A DNA stretch of 64,000 bases from an uncultured Saprospiraceae bacterium (GTDB taxonomy: Bacteria > Bacteroidota > Bacteroidia > Chitinophagales > Saprospiraceae), in NCBI GenBank assembly GCA_938015595.1, contig CALLPI010000011.1, positions 24,846 to 88,845 of the forward strand, in the 5' to 3' direction. Within the stretch, counting starts at the first letter, position 1. Every line of letters begins with the position of its first letter. Positions 27,455 through 35,409 of the stretch are shown one piece after another. The translations under genes were made by a program, and so were the position numbers. Below the pieces are notes generated by a model. The model made no database searches. It had not been told where the DNA came from and saw nothing but the letters and a program-made list of their open reading frames with translations.

Positions 27455-28723
27455 TCACAGTGCCGGCAGTAGTTTTCCGGTGGCCTCTCCAAAGCCAATG
27501 CGCACACCGTTGCGTTCGCCCCAGCCTCGCAGAATCACGATGTCGCCGTCGTGAAGAAAGGCACGCGTGCTGCCGTCGGGCATGGTCAGTGGTTTGGTAC
27601 CGCGCCAGGTCAGCTCTAGCATGGAGCCATAGCTATCAGGTGTAGGGCCGCTGATGGTACCAGAAGCACACATGTCGCCCACGCGCAAATTGCAGCCATT
27701 GACAGTGTGGTGCGCCAGTTGTTGTGCCATGTTCCAATACATATACTTGAAATTGGAGCGGCACACCCGCATAGGTTCAGCCTGCTCGGGCTGTATCCAT
27801 ACTTCGAGGTGTAAGTCAAAGTTCCTGGCGCCCTCGTATTGCAAATAGGGCAACACCTGGGGCGATTGCGCTGGCCCTTGGACGCGGAGAGGCTCCAGCG
27901 CCTCCAGTGTGACCACCCAGGGCGAGATAGTGGAGGCGAAGTTTTTGCCTAGGAAGGGCCCCAGGGGCTGGTATTCCCACTGCTGAATGTCACGCGCCGA
28001 CCAGTCATTGAACAATACCAGCCCGAAGATATAATCTTCTGCTTCGTGTACCGGCACGCTTTGTCCTAACTCGGTTGGCTTGCCTACTACAAAGGCCACC
28101 TCCAGCTCAAAATCCATGCGGATGCTGGGGCCAAATATCGGCTGTTCGGCACCTGTCGGCAGCATCTGCCCCTTGGGGCGGCGTACAGGCGTGCCCGATA
28201 CCACGATGGAGGATGCCCGCCCGTGATAGGCCACTGGCAAATGGCGCCAGTTGGGCAACAGGGGGTTTTGGGGGTCGCGAAACATAGCCCCTACGTTGGA
28301 AGCATGCTCCAGGCTAGAGTAAAAATCCGTATAGTCGCCTACTTGTAACGGCATAAGCGTTTCTACTTCCGACTGGGGGAAGAGAAAAAACGGCGCTAGC
28401 TCGCTGGCGTCCCACTCTTCAAAGTCGGAATCCAGGATTTGAGAGAGGCGATTGCGCACGGCGCTGGTCTTGGCTTTGCCCAGTGCGATAAAATCATTGA
28501 GGTATGGCTTGGCAAAGACTTCACGGTCAATTTTCAGGTCGTCAAAAAAACCGTGCTCAGCCAGTATTTTGAGGTCGGCTACGTGCCCACCAATGGCTAC
28601 TGCCAGACGCGGGCTGCCTCCGTTGCGACGCACCACCCCGAAGGGTAGGTTTTGGATAGGAAAATCACTGCCGGGCGGTACGTCCACCCAAGAGCGCAGG
28701 GCAGGATTATTGGCATGAATCAT
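27455..28723 (-). CDS. fahA: fumarylacetoacetase
   Basis: 422 residues, full length. The N-terminal SH3-like domain begins with NLPFGVVRR. The catalytic domain carries YTDFYSSLEHASNVG (His of the active site), LPVAYHGRASS, MDFELEVAFVVGK (metal-binding Glu residues), LFNDWSARDIQQWEY, PLGPFLGKNF and CASGTISG. It cleaves fumarylacetoacetate to fumarate and acetoacetate, the last step of tyrosine and phenylalanine breakdown via homogentisate. It is the third gene of an operon with an OmpA protein and a helix-hairpin-helix protein; no other tyrosine-pathway gene is nearby. Confidence 0.96.
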   Translation of the reverse strand: MIHANNPALRSWVDVPPGSDFPIQNLPFGVVRRNGGSPRLAVAIGGHVADLKILAEHGFFDDLKIDREVFAKPYLNDFIALGKAKTSAVRNRLSQILDSDFEEWDASELAPFFLFPQSEVETLMPLQVGDYTDFYSSLEHASNVGAMFRDPQNPLLPNWRHLPVAYHGRASSIVVSGTPVRRPKGQMLPTGAEQPIFGPSIRMDFELEVAFVVGKPTELGQSVPVHEAEDYIFGLVLFNDWSARDIQQWEYQPLGPFLGKNFASTISPWVVTLEALEPLRVQGPAQSPQVLPYLQYEGARNFDLHLEVWIQPEQAEPMRVCRSNFKYMYWNMAQQLAHHTVNGCNLRVGDMCASGTISGPTPDSYGSMLELTWRGTKPLTMPDGSTRAFLHDGDIVILRGWGERNGVRIGFGEATGKLLPAL

Positions 28724-28758
28724 TTGGCTGCGGTTTGTGGTAGATGCGCGAAGAAATT

Positions 28759-30000
28759 TCAGTTTACTTCCCTTCCTCCTTTAAGTTGCTCCTGGTATTC
28801 TCTGAGCAGCTCCCAGTCGCCGTTGGAAGCTAGTCGCGCCTGTGCTGGCCAGGTATCGGGGGTGTGCATGCGAAAGTGTCCGCCAGCTTCTTCCAGTATT
28901 TGACTGAGGCGCTCTACGGAGGTTTCGGCCAGGTCGTTCAGGTTGCGGATACCGCTGGTGTGGAGCAATTCTTCGATTTTTGGTCCGATACCTTCCACTA
29001 CTTTGAGGTCTTCCAGGGTAGGCTCGGCGGTTGCCAGGGCTTCCATGGAGAAGGCCTCTGGGTTTTTCTGTTTGAGTTGAGCCAGCTCCAGCGCCTGACC
29101 TACCCAGTTGTCGCGCTCAATGCGGCCTGGGAAGTAGCCTATGGCTTCAGTAATCTGGCCGATGGTTGCGGCGTCCCATTCGCTGATTTGCGCATAGGTA
29201 TATATGCCTTGTTCGTTGAGTTTTTGTTCAATAAAAGGCCCGATGCCATTGATGCGGGTAAGGTCATCTTTTTGAGGTGCGGTGGCGTTTACTGCGATTT
29301 TTTCTTGTAGCACCTCTTTGCCGTGGGCAAAAATCTGTTCGGGATCTGCTTCTTGCTCTTGGGCCAGGTCAAAAGCGATAGAAGCCGACTGCAAAGACGC
29401 GGCAGCGGTCAGTGGCTCTATTCGGGCAAGTGCATCGGCGAGTTGGGTGCGCAATTCGGCGTTTTCAGCCTCTAGTTGGCTGAGCTTTTGTACAATGCTC
29501 TCCAAGCGGTTGAGAGCTTCGCTGAGGGCTTCGTTCTGTGTAGGAGCAGCTGCCACTACGTGGGCTTCTGCTGGAGGAGGTGCGGTGCTATCCTGAGCCT
29601 TGAGGCCAAGCACCTGGTGGTTGAGGTCTTCTAAGTGGGCGTTGAGCGCTGTGTTGGCCTGGCGCAGGCGTTCAATTTCTGCATTTAGGGAGAGCATTTC
29701 GTGGTATTGCCGGTTGTTATCTTCCTCCAGGCGCGAGGCGCGTGCCAGTTGTTCTTCAGCCTCGAACATGGCTTTCTTGACATCGGCATTCAACAAGTCT
29801 AATTGTTCTTTGAGCGCCACGACTTGCCCATGCGCTTCCTCAGCCTTTTTTTCGGCTTCCTCTGCGGCACGGCGCAGTTCCTTTACCTTGAGGCTTCGGA
29901 GCAAGTACCCAACCAGGAGGCCAAACAAAAAAGCCACTATGAGAAAAAAGAGGATGGCGATGCTTTCCTGAGAATTGAACTGAGTGAAGAAGTTGTTCAT
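28759..30000 (-). CDS. membrane-anchored coiled-coil protein with two HhH domains
   Basis: 413 residues. One membrane helix (about 15-35, IAILFFLIVAFLFGLLVGYLL) is followed by a long coiled coil (35-200). Then two helix-hairpin-helix modules follow: INGIGPFIEQKLNEQGIYTYAQI (near 250-270) and VEGIGPKIEELLHTSGIRNLND (near 330-350). Such GIGP repeats resemble those of DUF4332 and ribosomal or NuoE-associated proteins and may bind DNA or protein. It starts 14 bp after the OmpA protein stop and precedes fahA by 35 bp. The role is unknown; a second GIGP-type protein is encoded at 45.3 kb. Confidence 0.82.
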   Translation of the reverse strand: MNNFFTQFNSQESIAILFFLIVAFLFGLLVGYLLRSLKVKELRRAAEEAEKKAEEAHGQVVALKEQLDLLNADVKKAMFEAEEQLARASRLEEDNNRQYHEMLSLNAEIERLRQANTALNAHLEDLNHQVLGLKAQDSTAPPPAEAHVVAAAPTQNEALSEALNRLESIVQKLSQLEAENAELRTQLADALARIEPLTAAASLQSASIAFDLAQEQEADPEQIFAHGKEVLQEKIAVNATAPQKDDLTRINGIGPFIEQKLNEQGIYTYAQISEWDAATIGQITEAIGYFPGRIERDNWVGQALELAQLKQKNPEAFSMEALATAEPTLEDLKVVEGIGPKIEELLHTSGIRNLNDLAETSVERLSQILEEAGGHFRMHTPDTWPAQARLASNGDWELLREYQEQLKGGREVN

Positions 30001-30014
30001 GATGAGCAGTTTGA

Positions 30015-30890
30015 TTATTCAATGACGAAATTGACTCGGCGGTTCTTCTGCCTGCCTTCTGGAGTGGTATTGGTGGCTACTGGTTTGTGTTTACCCTGTG
30101 TCTGCACTTCTATAGGTGCTGTCACACCCAGTTTAGTGAAATAGTCGCGTGCACTTTTAGCGCGGCGTAGCCCCAGATCGTTGTTGAACTTATCCGAGCC
30201 AACGTTATCTGTATGTCCAATGATAGTGAGTTTCTTATCGGGGTTTAGGCTCAGGTAGGTTTTTACCGAATCGGCGTAGGCAGTGAAAGCTGCCCCTGGC
30301 CTGAACTCCGCCGAGCCAAAGGCAAAGTTGGCATCCGAAAAGGTCATATTGGTAAAAGAGAACTGTACTTTTTCATAGGCATCGGGGCGAGCAGTAGCAT
30401 CATAAAATACGGAAAACTCAGCTGGGGTGCGCAGCAGGGAGTCGTTGCTCAAGTCGTGATCTAGGCTGATGCGACTTTCCTCCACTCCGCGTTGCATGAG
30501 CAGGCGTCGCAAGGCATCGGCTCTAGCTGTTCCAAAATTTTCGAAGAAACCGTAAGACTGATTCATCTCTTGCGGGGCATAGAACCCTGTAATGATCAGT
30601 TTTCGGCTTGGGATGCGTTGCAGAATCGCGGCTACTGAGTCTAAGAATATCTCGTTGTTGTGGTTGAGCCGGGGTTGTGCCTGACCTGGTGCAAAGGCAA
30701 ATTGATCATAGCCTTGCAACAGCACTGTGTCGCCAGAAAGTAGGCGTAGGTTTTTGTCCCGGACATCTACCGGCGCTGTGATTTGCGCCGGTGTCTGTGG
30801 TTGGCACATCTTTTTGATTTGGCATACGTAATACCAGCGCACGCCCAGCGCGTACGCTATAAACAGCAAAAAGACCGTAAGCGCTCTCAT
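30015..30890 (-). CDS. OmpA-family peptidoglycan-binding protein, duplicated OmpA-like fold
   Basis: 291 residues. An N-terminal signal anchor (1-17, LTVFLLFIAYALGV) is followed by a first OmpA-like region (about 60-150) with a beta strand, helix and RKLIITGFYAPQEMNQSYGF, but lacking the NRRV motif. The second, canonical OmpA domain (about 180-291) has FAFGSAEFRPGA, IIGHTDNVGSDKFN, LGLRRAKSARDYF and NRRVNFVIE. The second domain should bind peptidoglycan; the first may be a degenerate copy. First gene of the operon. Confidence 0.88.
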   Translation of the reverse strand: MRALTVFLLFIAYALGVRWYYVCQIKKMCQPQTPAQITAPVDVRDKNLRLLSGDTVLLQGYDQFAFAPGQAQPRLNHNNEIFLDSVAAILQRIPSRKLIITGFYAPQEMNQSYGFFENFGTARADALRRLLMQRGVEESRISLDHDLSNDSLLRTPAEFSVFYDATARPDAYEKVQFSFTNMTFSDANFAFGSAEFRPGAAFTAYADSVKTYLSLNPDKKLTIIGHTDNVGSDKFNNDLGLRRAKSARDYFTKLGVTAPIEVQTQGKHKPVATNTTPEGRQKNRRVNFVIE

Positions 30891-30912
30891 CCCGTCATTG
30901 CTTTGTTGGCGA

Positions 30913-30942
30913 CGAAAGTACGCACATTGGCCATATTATCAA
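30913..30942 (-). promoter_or_regulatory. promoter of the OmpA-HhH-fahA operon
   Basis: On the minus strand TTG (30942-30940), 19 nt, then TACTTTCG (30920-30913). One base differs from TAnnTTTG. It lies 22 bp before the ATG at 30890. Confidence 0.5.
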
Positions 30943-31363
30943 AAAATATTGAGGAAGGTTCTGTGAGCAAAGCCCTCGCCAGCCAGTCGGTGCCAGTAAA
31001 AACCCAAACCGTGTTTTACTCTCTGTTGTGGCTGGTTTTGCAATTTTTGCGCTAGCAGCAATTTGGGTATTACTTTGGGTGATATAAGTAAATTTTCCTA
31101 TATAATTACTAATAATTACAGTTAATTAAGTAGTTGATTTACAGGAATAAAAATTTTAATAACGCCTGTTTTGTTGGTTTTGATCTGTCAACAATTCAGG
31201 GATATTGTTGTCTCTTATCACAGCATGATTATCAGCTACCTTTGAAGATTGAAAAGAATAATTTGTTGTTTCAGTCATTTTACTGTTTCCCGAAAATATT
31301 TTTTCGCGAAAGGCAACTCCTGCTTAACGGGGGTACTCACTCTGCAAAAACCAACTGCTTAGT
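30943..31363. other. AT-rich spacer, nothing recognised
   Basis: Low-complexity AT-rich DNA (for example the run of TAATTA motifs near 31110-31130). A short open frame at 31134-31388 has no protein-like features. Confidence 0.5.
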
Positions 31364-31789
31364 ATGCAAAATATTGCACCTCACTTAGTTGCTTTTCAAC
31401 AAATACGGCTTCGTAAAAAGCGCCTCTTAAACACTGTGCGAGCGGAAGTAGTGCTGGGTTCGCCAAGCGCCGGATGCAGGGGGGTCGGCATTTGTCGTGT
31501 CACAGCCATGTATGGCGGCTGGAAGGAATCTGGCACGTTTTGCCGGCGCGCTAGGGCTATCATTGGCCTTACGCCTCAAGGAAAGTTGTACTTCAGTATT
31601 TTTAAGCGATCTGTATGCAAAGAAGCAGCTCAAAAACATTTCGGTCAGGAGGAGGGCTTTCGCGTAGAGACAGCTTATGAACTGCCCTGGAGCATAATAA
31701 ATGTGCTGCGGTTGGAGCACTATTGCATAGAGCCCGGCTTGTATCCAATATTGGAAACGGATAGTAAATGGATTGTAATTTTTGGATGA
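31364..31789 (+). CDS. hypothetical protein, C-terminal half protein-like
   Basis: 141 residues from ATG. The first 65 residues (rich in Arg, Gly, Ser and Cys) do not look like a normal protein, but the last 75 do: IIGLTPQGKLYFSIF, then a helix, FRVETAYELPWSIINVLRL and YCIEPGLYPILETDSKWIVIF. This beta-rich ending resembles small uncharacterised Bacteroidota proteins that end in a Y-x-I-x3-GxYPI pattern. A strong rho-independent terminator lies 67 bp downstream on the same strand, supporting expression. The true start may be further in, or the gene may have lost its original 5' end. Confidence 0.45.
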   Translation: MQNIAPHLVAFQQIRLRKKRLLNTVRAEVVLGSPSAGCRGVGICRVTAMYGGWKESGTFCRRARAIIGLTPQGKLYFSIFKRSVCKEAAQKHFGQEEGFRVETAYELPWSIINVLRLEHYCIEPGLYPILETDSKWIVIFG

Positions 31790-31855
31790 AATTGTTTGCC
31801 CTTCTTTGCATACGGCAAAAGATACCAGATATCCTCCCTTGATACATATCCGTAC

Positions 31856-31896
31856 CGGCAGTGAAACAAGTTTTTCTACTGCCGTTTTTTGTTTTT
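31856..31896 (+). terminator. rho-independent terminator
   Basis: CGGCAGT (31856-31862) pairs with ACTGCCG (31878-31884), extended by GAAA/TTTC, and is followed by TTTTTTGTTTTT on the plus strand. Confidence 0.8.
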
Positions 31897-32393
31897 GCAT
31901 ATAAACGTTGGCTGATTCCTGTCGTGTTGAACTGTTGATGGGGTTGCCGTAAAATCAGCATAATCATTAGAAATAAATTATTTACAAATCAATATTGTAT
32001 TGCATGTATCTATGCCGAGGTGTTGTATAGTAAAAGACGACAGGTTAAGTTGATTTTTTTGAATTTTTACAATTATTTTTAACTTTTTGATATTGAATAC
32101 CATAAGCAACAAAAAAAACATTATTTTTATGTTCTTGGCTATTAAAAGCAAACGAGTTACAGTTAAATTTATGTTTTTTATTTGTTGTGAAACTTGCCAA
32201 AGTTAGCGTTCTTCGCATCGATTCTCAGTACCAAATGCCAATTATCGCTATATCTCTACGGCTGTCAAGCTGTAAAGCGCGAGTCTATACTGCGGTTATA
32301 GAGTAGGGATTCTCCGTTGATACTTAGAAAAACCATAGGGCTTAGTTGAGTGGGTACCTTTTAAGCAAGGGTTAGGCTGTATCTTGCTAAGTC
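31897..32393. other. very AT-rich 500-bp spacer
   Basis: Poly-T and poly-A tracts dominate 32040-32190. Weak promoter-like matches occur near 32355 (TACCTTTT) and 32371 (TATCTTGC). No gene, repeat or clear stem was found. Confidence 0.5.
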
Positions 32394-32417
32394 TTGTTCA
32401 AAAATCAATATAATACG

Positions 32418-33953
32418 GTGAAACACTTACACGAACTACTGTCTTTTTTTCAGAAAAATAAGCCCAAGCATGAAGAACTTTGGGTGTCTATTCTTAGGCC
32501 TGGCTCCAAGATGCATAGGCTTTTCGAGGCTATTGATAGCGGTGAGGTGCATACCGAAGAAGAAGCCATGATGCTGCTTTATGGAAACACAAAAGAAGTT
32601 GCGCGATTTAATGCACTGAAAACTAAACTGAAAGAACGCCTCATTAAAGCTATACTGCTGTTAGAGATGACCGATACCTCTATATCCGACCGGCAACGTG
32701 CGTTCCTTGAGTGCAATCAAAAGTGGGCTATTATCCAGATTCTTATGACGCGCAATGCTCGGCTTAATGGGTTGCACCTCCTCGAAAAGTTGCTTAAGAA
32801 TGCCCTGCATTTTGAATTTACAGAGCTGGCCATCAATGCTCTGCGCATGCTGCGCCTACACTATGGCACCATAGAGGGCGACATGAAGCGCCTGGCGCAA
32901 ATCAATCAGCAAATAGCCGAATTGGAAATCCTTTGGAACAGAGAAAACCAGACTGAAGCACTTTACACCCAACTGACTGCAGCTTTTGTCAATAGCAAAG
33001 CCTCCAAGACCCAGGTGGCAGAGATGGCTCGCCGTTGTTTTGAGCAAATAGCCCCGTGGCTGGCAGAAAGCAATGCCTTCAAGTTACAACTACTGGGGCG
33101 TCTTATCGAAATGACTGCCTATACAGCAATCAATGACTATGTGCGCACGGCTCAACTTTGTGAACAGGCTATTACCTTCTTCCAGCAGAAACCCTACAAC
33201 AGCGGCCTGCCACTCCAGGTATTCTACTATCAATTGGTTGTGTGTTATGTGCAATTGCGCGACTATGAAAAGGGTCAGGCACTTATGGATACACATGGCC
33301 ATATATTCGAGGAAGGCTCTTTCAATTGGTTTAAAATGCAGGAGCTGCTCTTTCTGCTGGCTATGCACACGGCTCACTATATCAAAGCCCAACGGATATG
33401 CCGGCAAATACTTAAACATCCGAAGATGAGCATACAGCCTGCCAATATTCAAGAAATGTGGAAGATATACGAAGCATTCTCCTATCTGACCGAAAGAATG
33501 GGGCTAATGATCCCCGAGGCCAAGCCTGGTGCTAAATTCCGATTGAGCAAGTTTCTTAACGAAATTCCTACCTACTCGCGCGATAAGCGTGGCATGAATA
33601 TTCCTGTGCTCATTATCCAGATTCTGTACCTGCTGCTGGAGCAGGAATACGACAAGGTCATTGACCGCATTGAAGCTATTGAAAAATATTGTAACCGCTA
33701 CCTCAAGCAAAGCGAAACCTTCAGGAGTAACGTCTTTATCAAAATGCTCATCCAGATACCTCAGGCTTTATTTCATAAAGAAGCCGTCATTCGCAAGACG
33801 GAAAAATTGCTGGCCCTTCTGAAAAGCAAGCCGCTTGAAATTGCCAATCAGTCGCATGAGATCGAGATTATTCCCTATGAAGACCTATGGAATATGGTGC
33901 TGGACAATCTGGAACGCAAGTTTCACCACACTGCGCAAGGCCGCCTGTCCTGA
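32418..33953 (+). CDS. large helical protein of unknown function
   Basis: 511 residues if begun at the GTG at 32418 (a TTG at 32394 is in frame; no ATG is suitable, so the start is uncertain). Predicted all-alpha with TPR-like helix pairs throughout, for example FAVSNSKASKTQVAEMARRC-type and YYQLVVCYVQLRDYEKGQALMDTHG (near 275-300). The N-terminus, HELLSFFQKNKPKHEELW then GSKMHRLFEAIDSGE, resembles long uncharacterised proteins found mainly in Saprospirales-type genomes (from memory, unverified). No signal peptide, membrane helix or catalytic motif. It is convergent with bshB1, the stops 8 bp apart, and isolated by a 0.5-kb AT-rich spacer upstream. Confidence 0.85.
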   Translation: MKHLHELLSFFQKNKPKHEELWVSILRPGSKMHRLFEAIDSGEVHTEEEAMMLLYGNTKEVARFNALKTKLKERLIKAILLLEMTDTSISDRQRAFLECNQKWAIIQILMTRNARLNGLHLLEKLLKNALHFEFTELAINALRMLRLHYGTIEGDMKRLAQINQQIAELEILWNRENQTEALYTQLTAAFVNSKASKTQVAEMARRCFEQIAPWLAESNAFKLQLLGRLIEMTAYTAINDYVRTAQLCEQAITFFQQKPYNSGLPLQVFYYQLVVCYVQLRDYEKGQALMDTHGHIFEEGSFNWFKMQELLFLLAMHTAHYIKAQRICRQILKHPKMSIQPANIQEMWKIYEAFSYLTERMGLMIPEAKPGAKFRLSKFLNEIPTYSRDKRGMNIPVLIIQILYLLLEQEYDKVIDRIEAIEKYCNRYLKQSETFRSNVFIKMLIQIPQALFHKEAVIRKTEKLLALLKSKPLEIANQSHEIEIIPYEDLWNMVLDNLERKFHHTAQGRLS

Positions 33954-33961
33954 GCTGACTG

Positions 33962-34696
33962 CTACGCCAAATCAAACAGATTGCTCACCCCTGGTGCTCG
34001 TGCCGTATTAAATCCCTCAGCGTACAGGTAGCCGGCATCCCGTCCGTAGGCCTTGGCTTTGGCATATAAAAATTCTATAAAATCTGTGCCCGAGATGGGC
34101 GTATCTAGTTCCTGGGCGAACTCCTGGATATGCACGGGGTCAAAAAACTGAGACCGGAAAGCCTTCACCAGGTTTATCTTCTGTTCCATCCAGGGGCTGA
34201 TGTCCACTACAAAATCGGGCTTGAGGTTGCGATCCTGTATGTAGTGATACACCGCCCTAGGGCGCCAGCGCGCCTGAGGTTGGCCCTCGGCGTCCAGCGT
34301 TTCAATTTTGACCAGGCCAGAGTAAAAGCAGGCATCAGCCACAAGTTTGGCTGCCCGGCCGTGGTCGGGATGCCGGTCATCAAGTGCATTGGCCAGCACA
34401 ATATCGGGTTGGTATTGACGTATGATGGCAATGATTTGCAAGATGGCCTCCTTTGACCAGGTCAGGAAGCCGTCTTCCATACCCAGGTTTTTCCGGAAGA
34501 TCGCCCCCATGAGACGCGCTGCTTCAGCAGCCTCTTGTTGGCGCAGGGCAGCGTTGCCGCGTGTGCCTAGTTCGCCGCGCGTCAGATCGAGCAAGCCTAC
34601 TGTGCGCCCTAGAGCAATGTGCCGCAGTAGCGTGCCGCTAGCGCCGAGTTCTATGTCGTCGGGGTGTACCCCTACTGCCAGGATGTCAATCTTCAT
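33962..34696 (-). CDS. bshB1: bacillithiol biosynthesis deacetylase BshB1
   Basis: 244 residues from the ATG at 34696; the longer frame overlaps the divergent cytochrome gene. PIG-L/LmbE fold: DILAVGVHPDDIELGASGTL (His and two Asp of the zinc site, near 11-15), DLTRGELGTRG (near 45), DDRHPDHGRAA (near 110). The C-terminal FVVDISPWMEQKINLVKAF matches BshB1. It removes the acetyl group from GlcNAc-malate in bacillithiol synthesis. BshA and BshC are not in the window. Confidence 0.95.
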   Translation of the reverse strand: MKIDILAVGVHPDDIELGASGTLLRHIALGRTVGLLDLTRGELGTRGNAALRQQEAAEAARLMGAIFRKNLGMEDGFLTWSKEAILQIIAIIRQYQPDIVLANALDDRHPDHGRAAKLVADACFYSGLVKIETLDAEGQPQARWRPRAVYHYIQDRNLKPDFVVDISPWMEQKINLVKAFRSQFFDPVHIQEFAQELDTPISGTDFIEFLYAKAKAYGRDAGYLYAEGFNTARAPGVSNLFDLA

Positions 34697-34759
34697 TGCA
34701 TGCATTGTTGAGCATGTGAAAACTAATTCCAGAGTAAACTGGTTTAGATCATTGCGAAA

Positions 34760-35170
34760 ATGAAATGGCGCCCGATATACTTTTTGGTACCTTTGCTGTG
34801 CTTGGTCGTCGCACAGGCCTGCCATCGGCAACCCTATCCGCAAGGCCAGGCCTTGTACCGAACTCATTGCGCCTCTTGCCACATGGACGACGGCCTGGGG
34901 TTACGAGGGGTCATACCGCCATTGGCCGGCGCTGACTACTTGGCCCGAGATCCTGCTGCCACAGCCTGCATCATCCGGTATGGGCTGCAAGGCGAGATTG
35001 TAGTAAACACAAAAACTTACAATCAGCCCATGGAAGGCATTTCGCAACTCTCGGAATTTCAGATAGCTAACATCATCAACTACATCAACTCTGCTTGGGG
35101 TAACAACTATGGGTACGTGTCCGTGCCGGAGGTACGCCAACGGCTTGCAGCTTGTGCACAAAATGATTAG
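34760..35170 (+). CDS. c-type cytochrome, lipoprotein-like
   Basis: 136 residues. Signal peptide with VVAQAC, Cys21 probably lipidated. A single haem site CASCH (near 38-42) is preceded by GQALYRTHC. Further on come GLRGVIPPLAGADYL and the axial Met candidate in NQPMEGISQLSEFQIANIINYI (Met near 90). This is the class I cytochrome c pattern of small membrane-tethered electron carriers in Bacteroidota, often donors to a terminal oxidase. Divergent from bshB1. Confidence 0.9.
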   Translation: MKWRPIYFLVPLLCLVVAQACHRQPYPQGQALYRTHCASCHMDDGLGLRGVIPPLAGADYLARDPAATACIIRYGLQGEIVVNTKTYNQPMEGISQLSEFQIANIINYINSAWGNNYGYVSVPEVRQRLAACAQND

Positions 35171-35341
35171 GCTCAACCAGCCCGGGAAGGATGGCAAGTT
35201 TTTCTGGCAGACTGCATGAAAGGCATAGACACAGGTATGCGGCATTCACATATCCGGCCGCTAGCTTTCACCCCCATCCAGGGCACGCATATCAAGCCCC
35301 TGTGCGTGTACCCTGTGTACGGCTCATTACTATGCTTTGAC

Positions 35342-35394
35342 TTGCCAAGTTTTGTAGATAATTTACAGGAGTTGTGCACAAAAATTGACGAGTC
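35342..35394. repeat. dispersed palindromic repeat, copy 1 (degenerate)
   Basis: TTGCCAAGTTTTG...ATTTACAG...GTTGTGCACAAAAATTGACGAGT aligns with the element at 38212-38258 along its whole length. Its arms pair imperfectly. It lies between the convergent cytochrome and sppA genes. Confidence 0.55.
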
Positions 35395-35409
35395 GAATTG
35401 CGGTGGTCC

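Noticed and set aside
31134..31388. 84-codon plus-strand frame
   Set aside because: AT-rich spacer DNA with no recognisable fold or start context.
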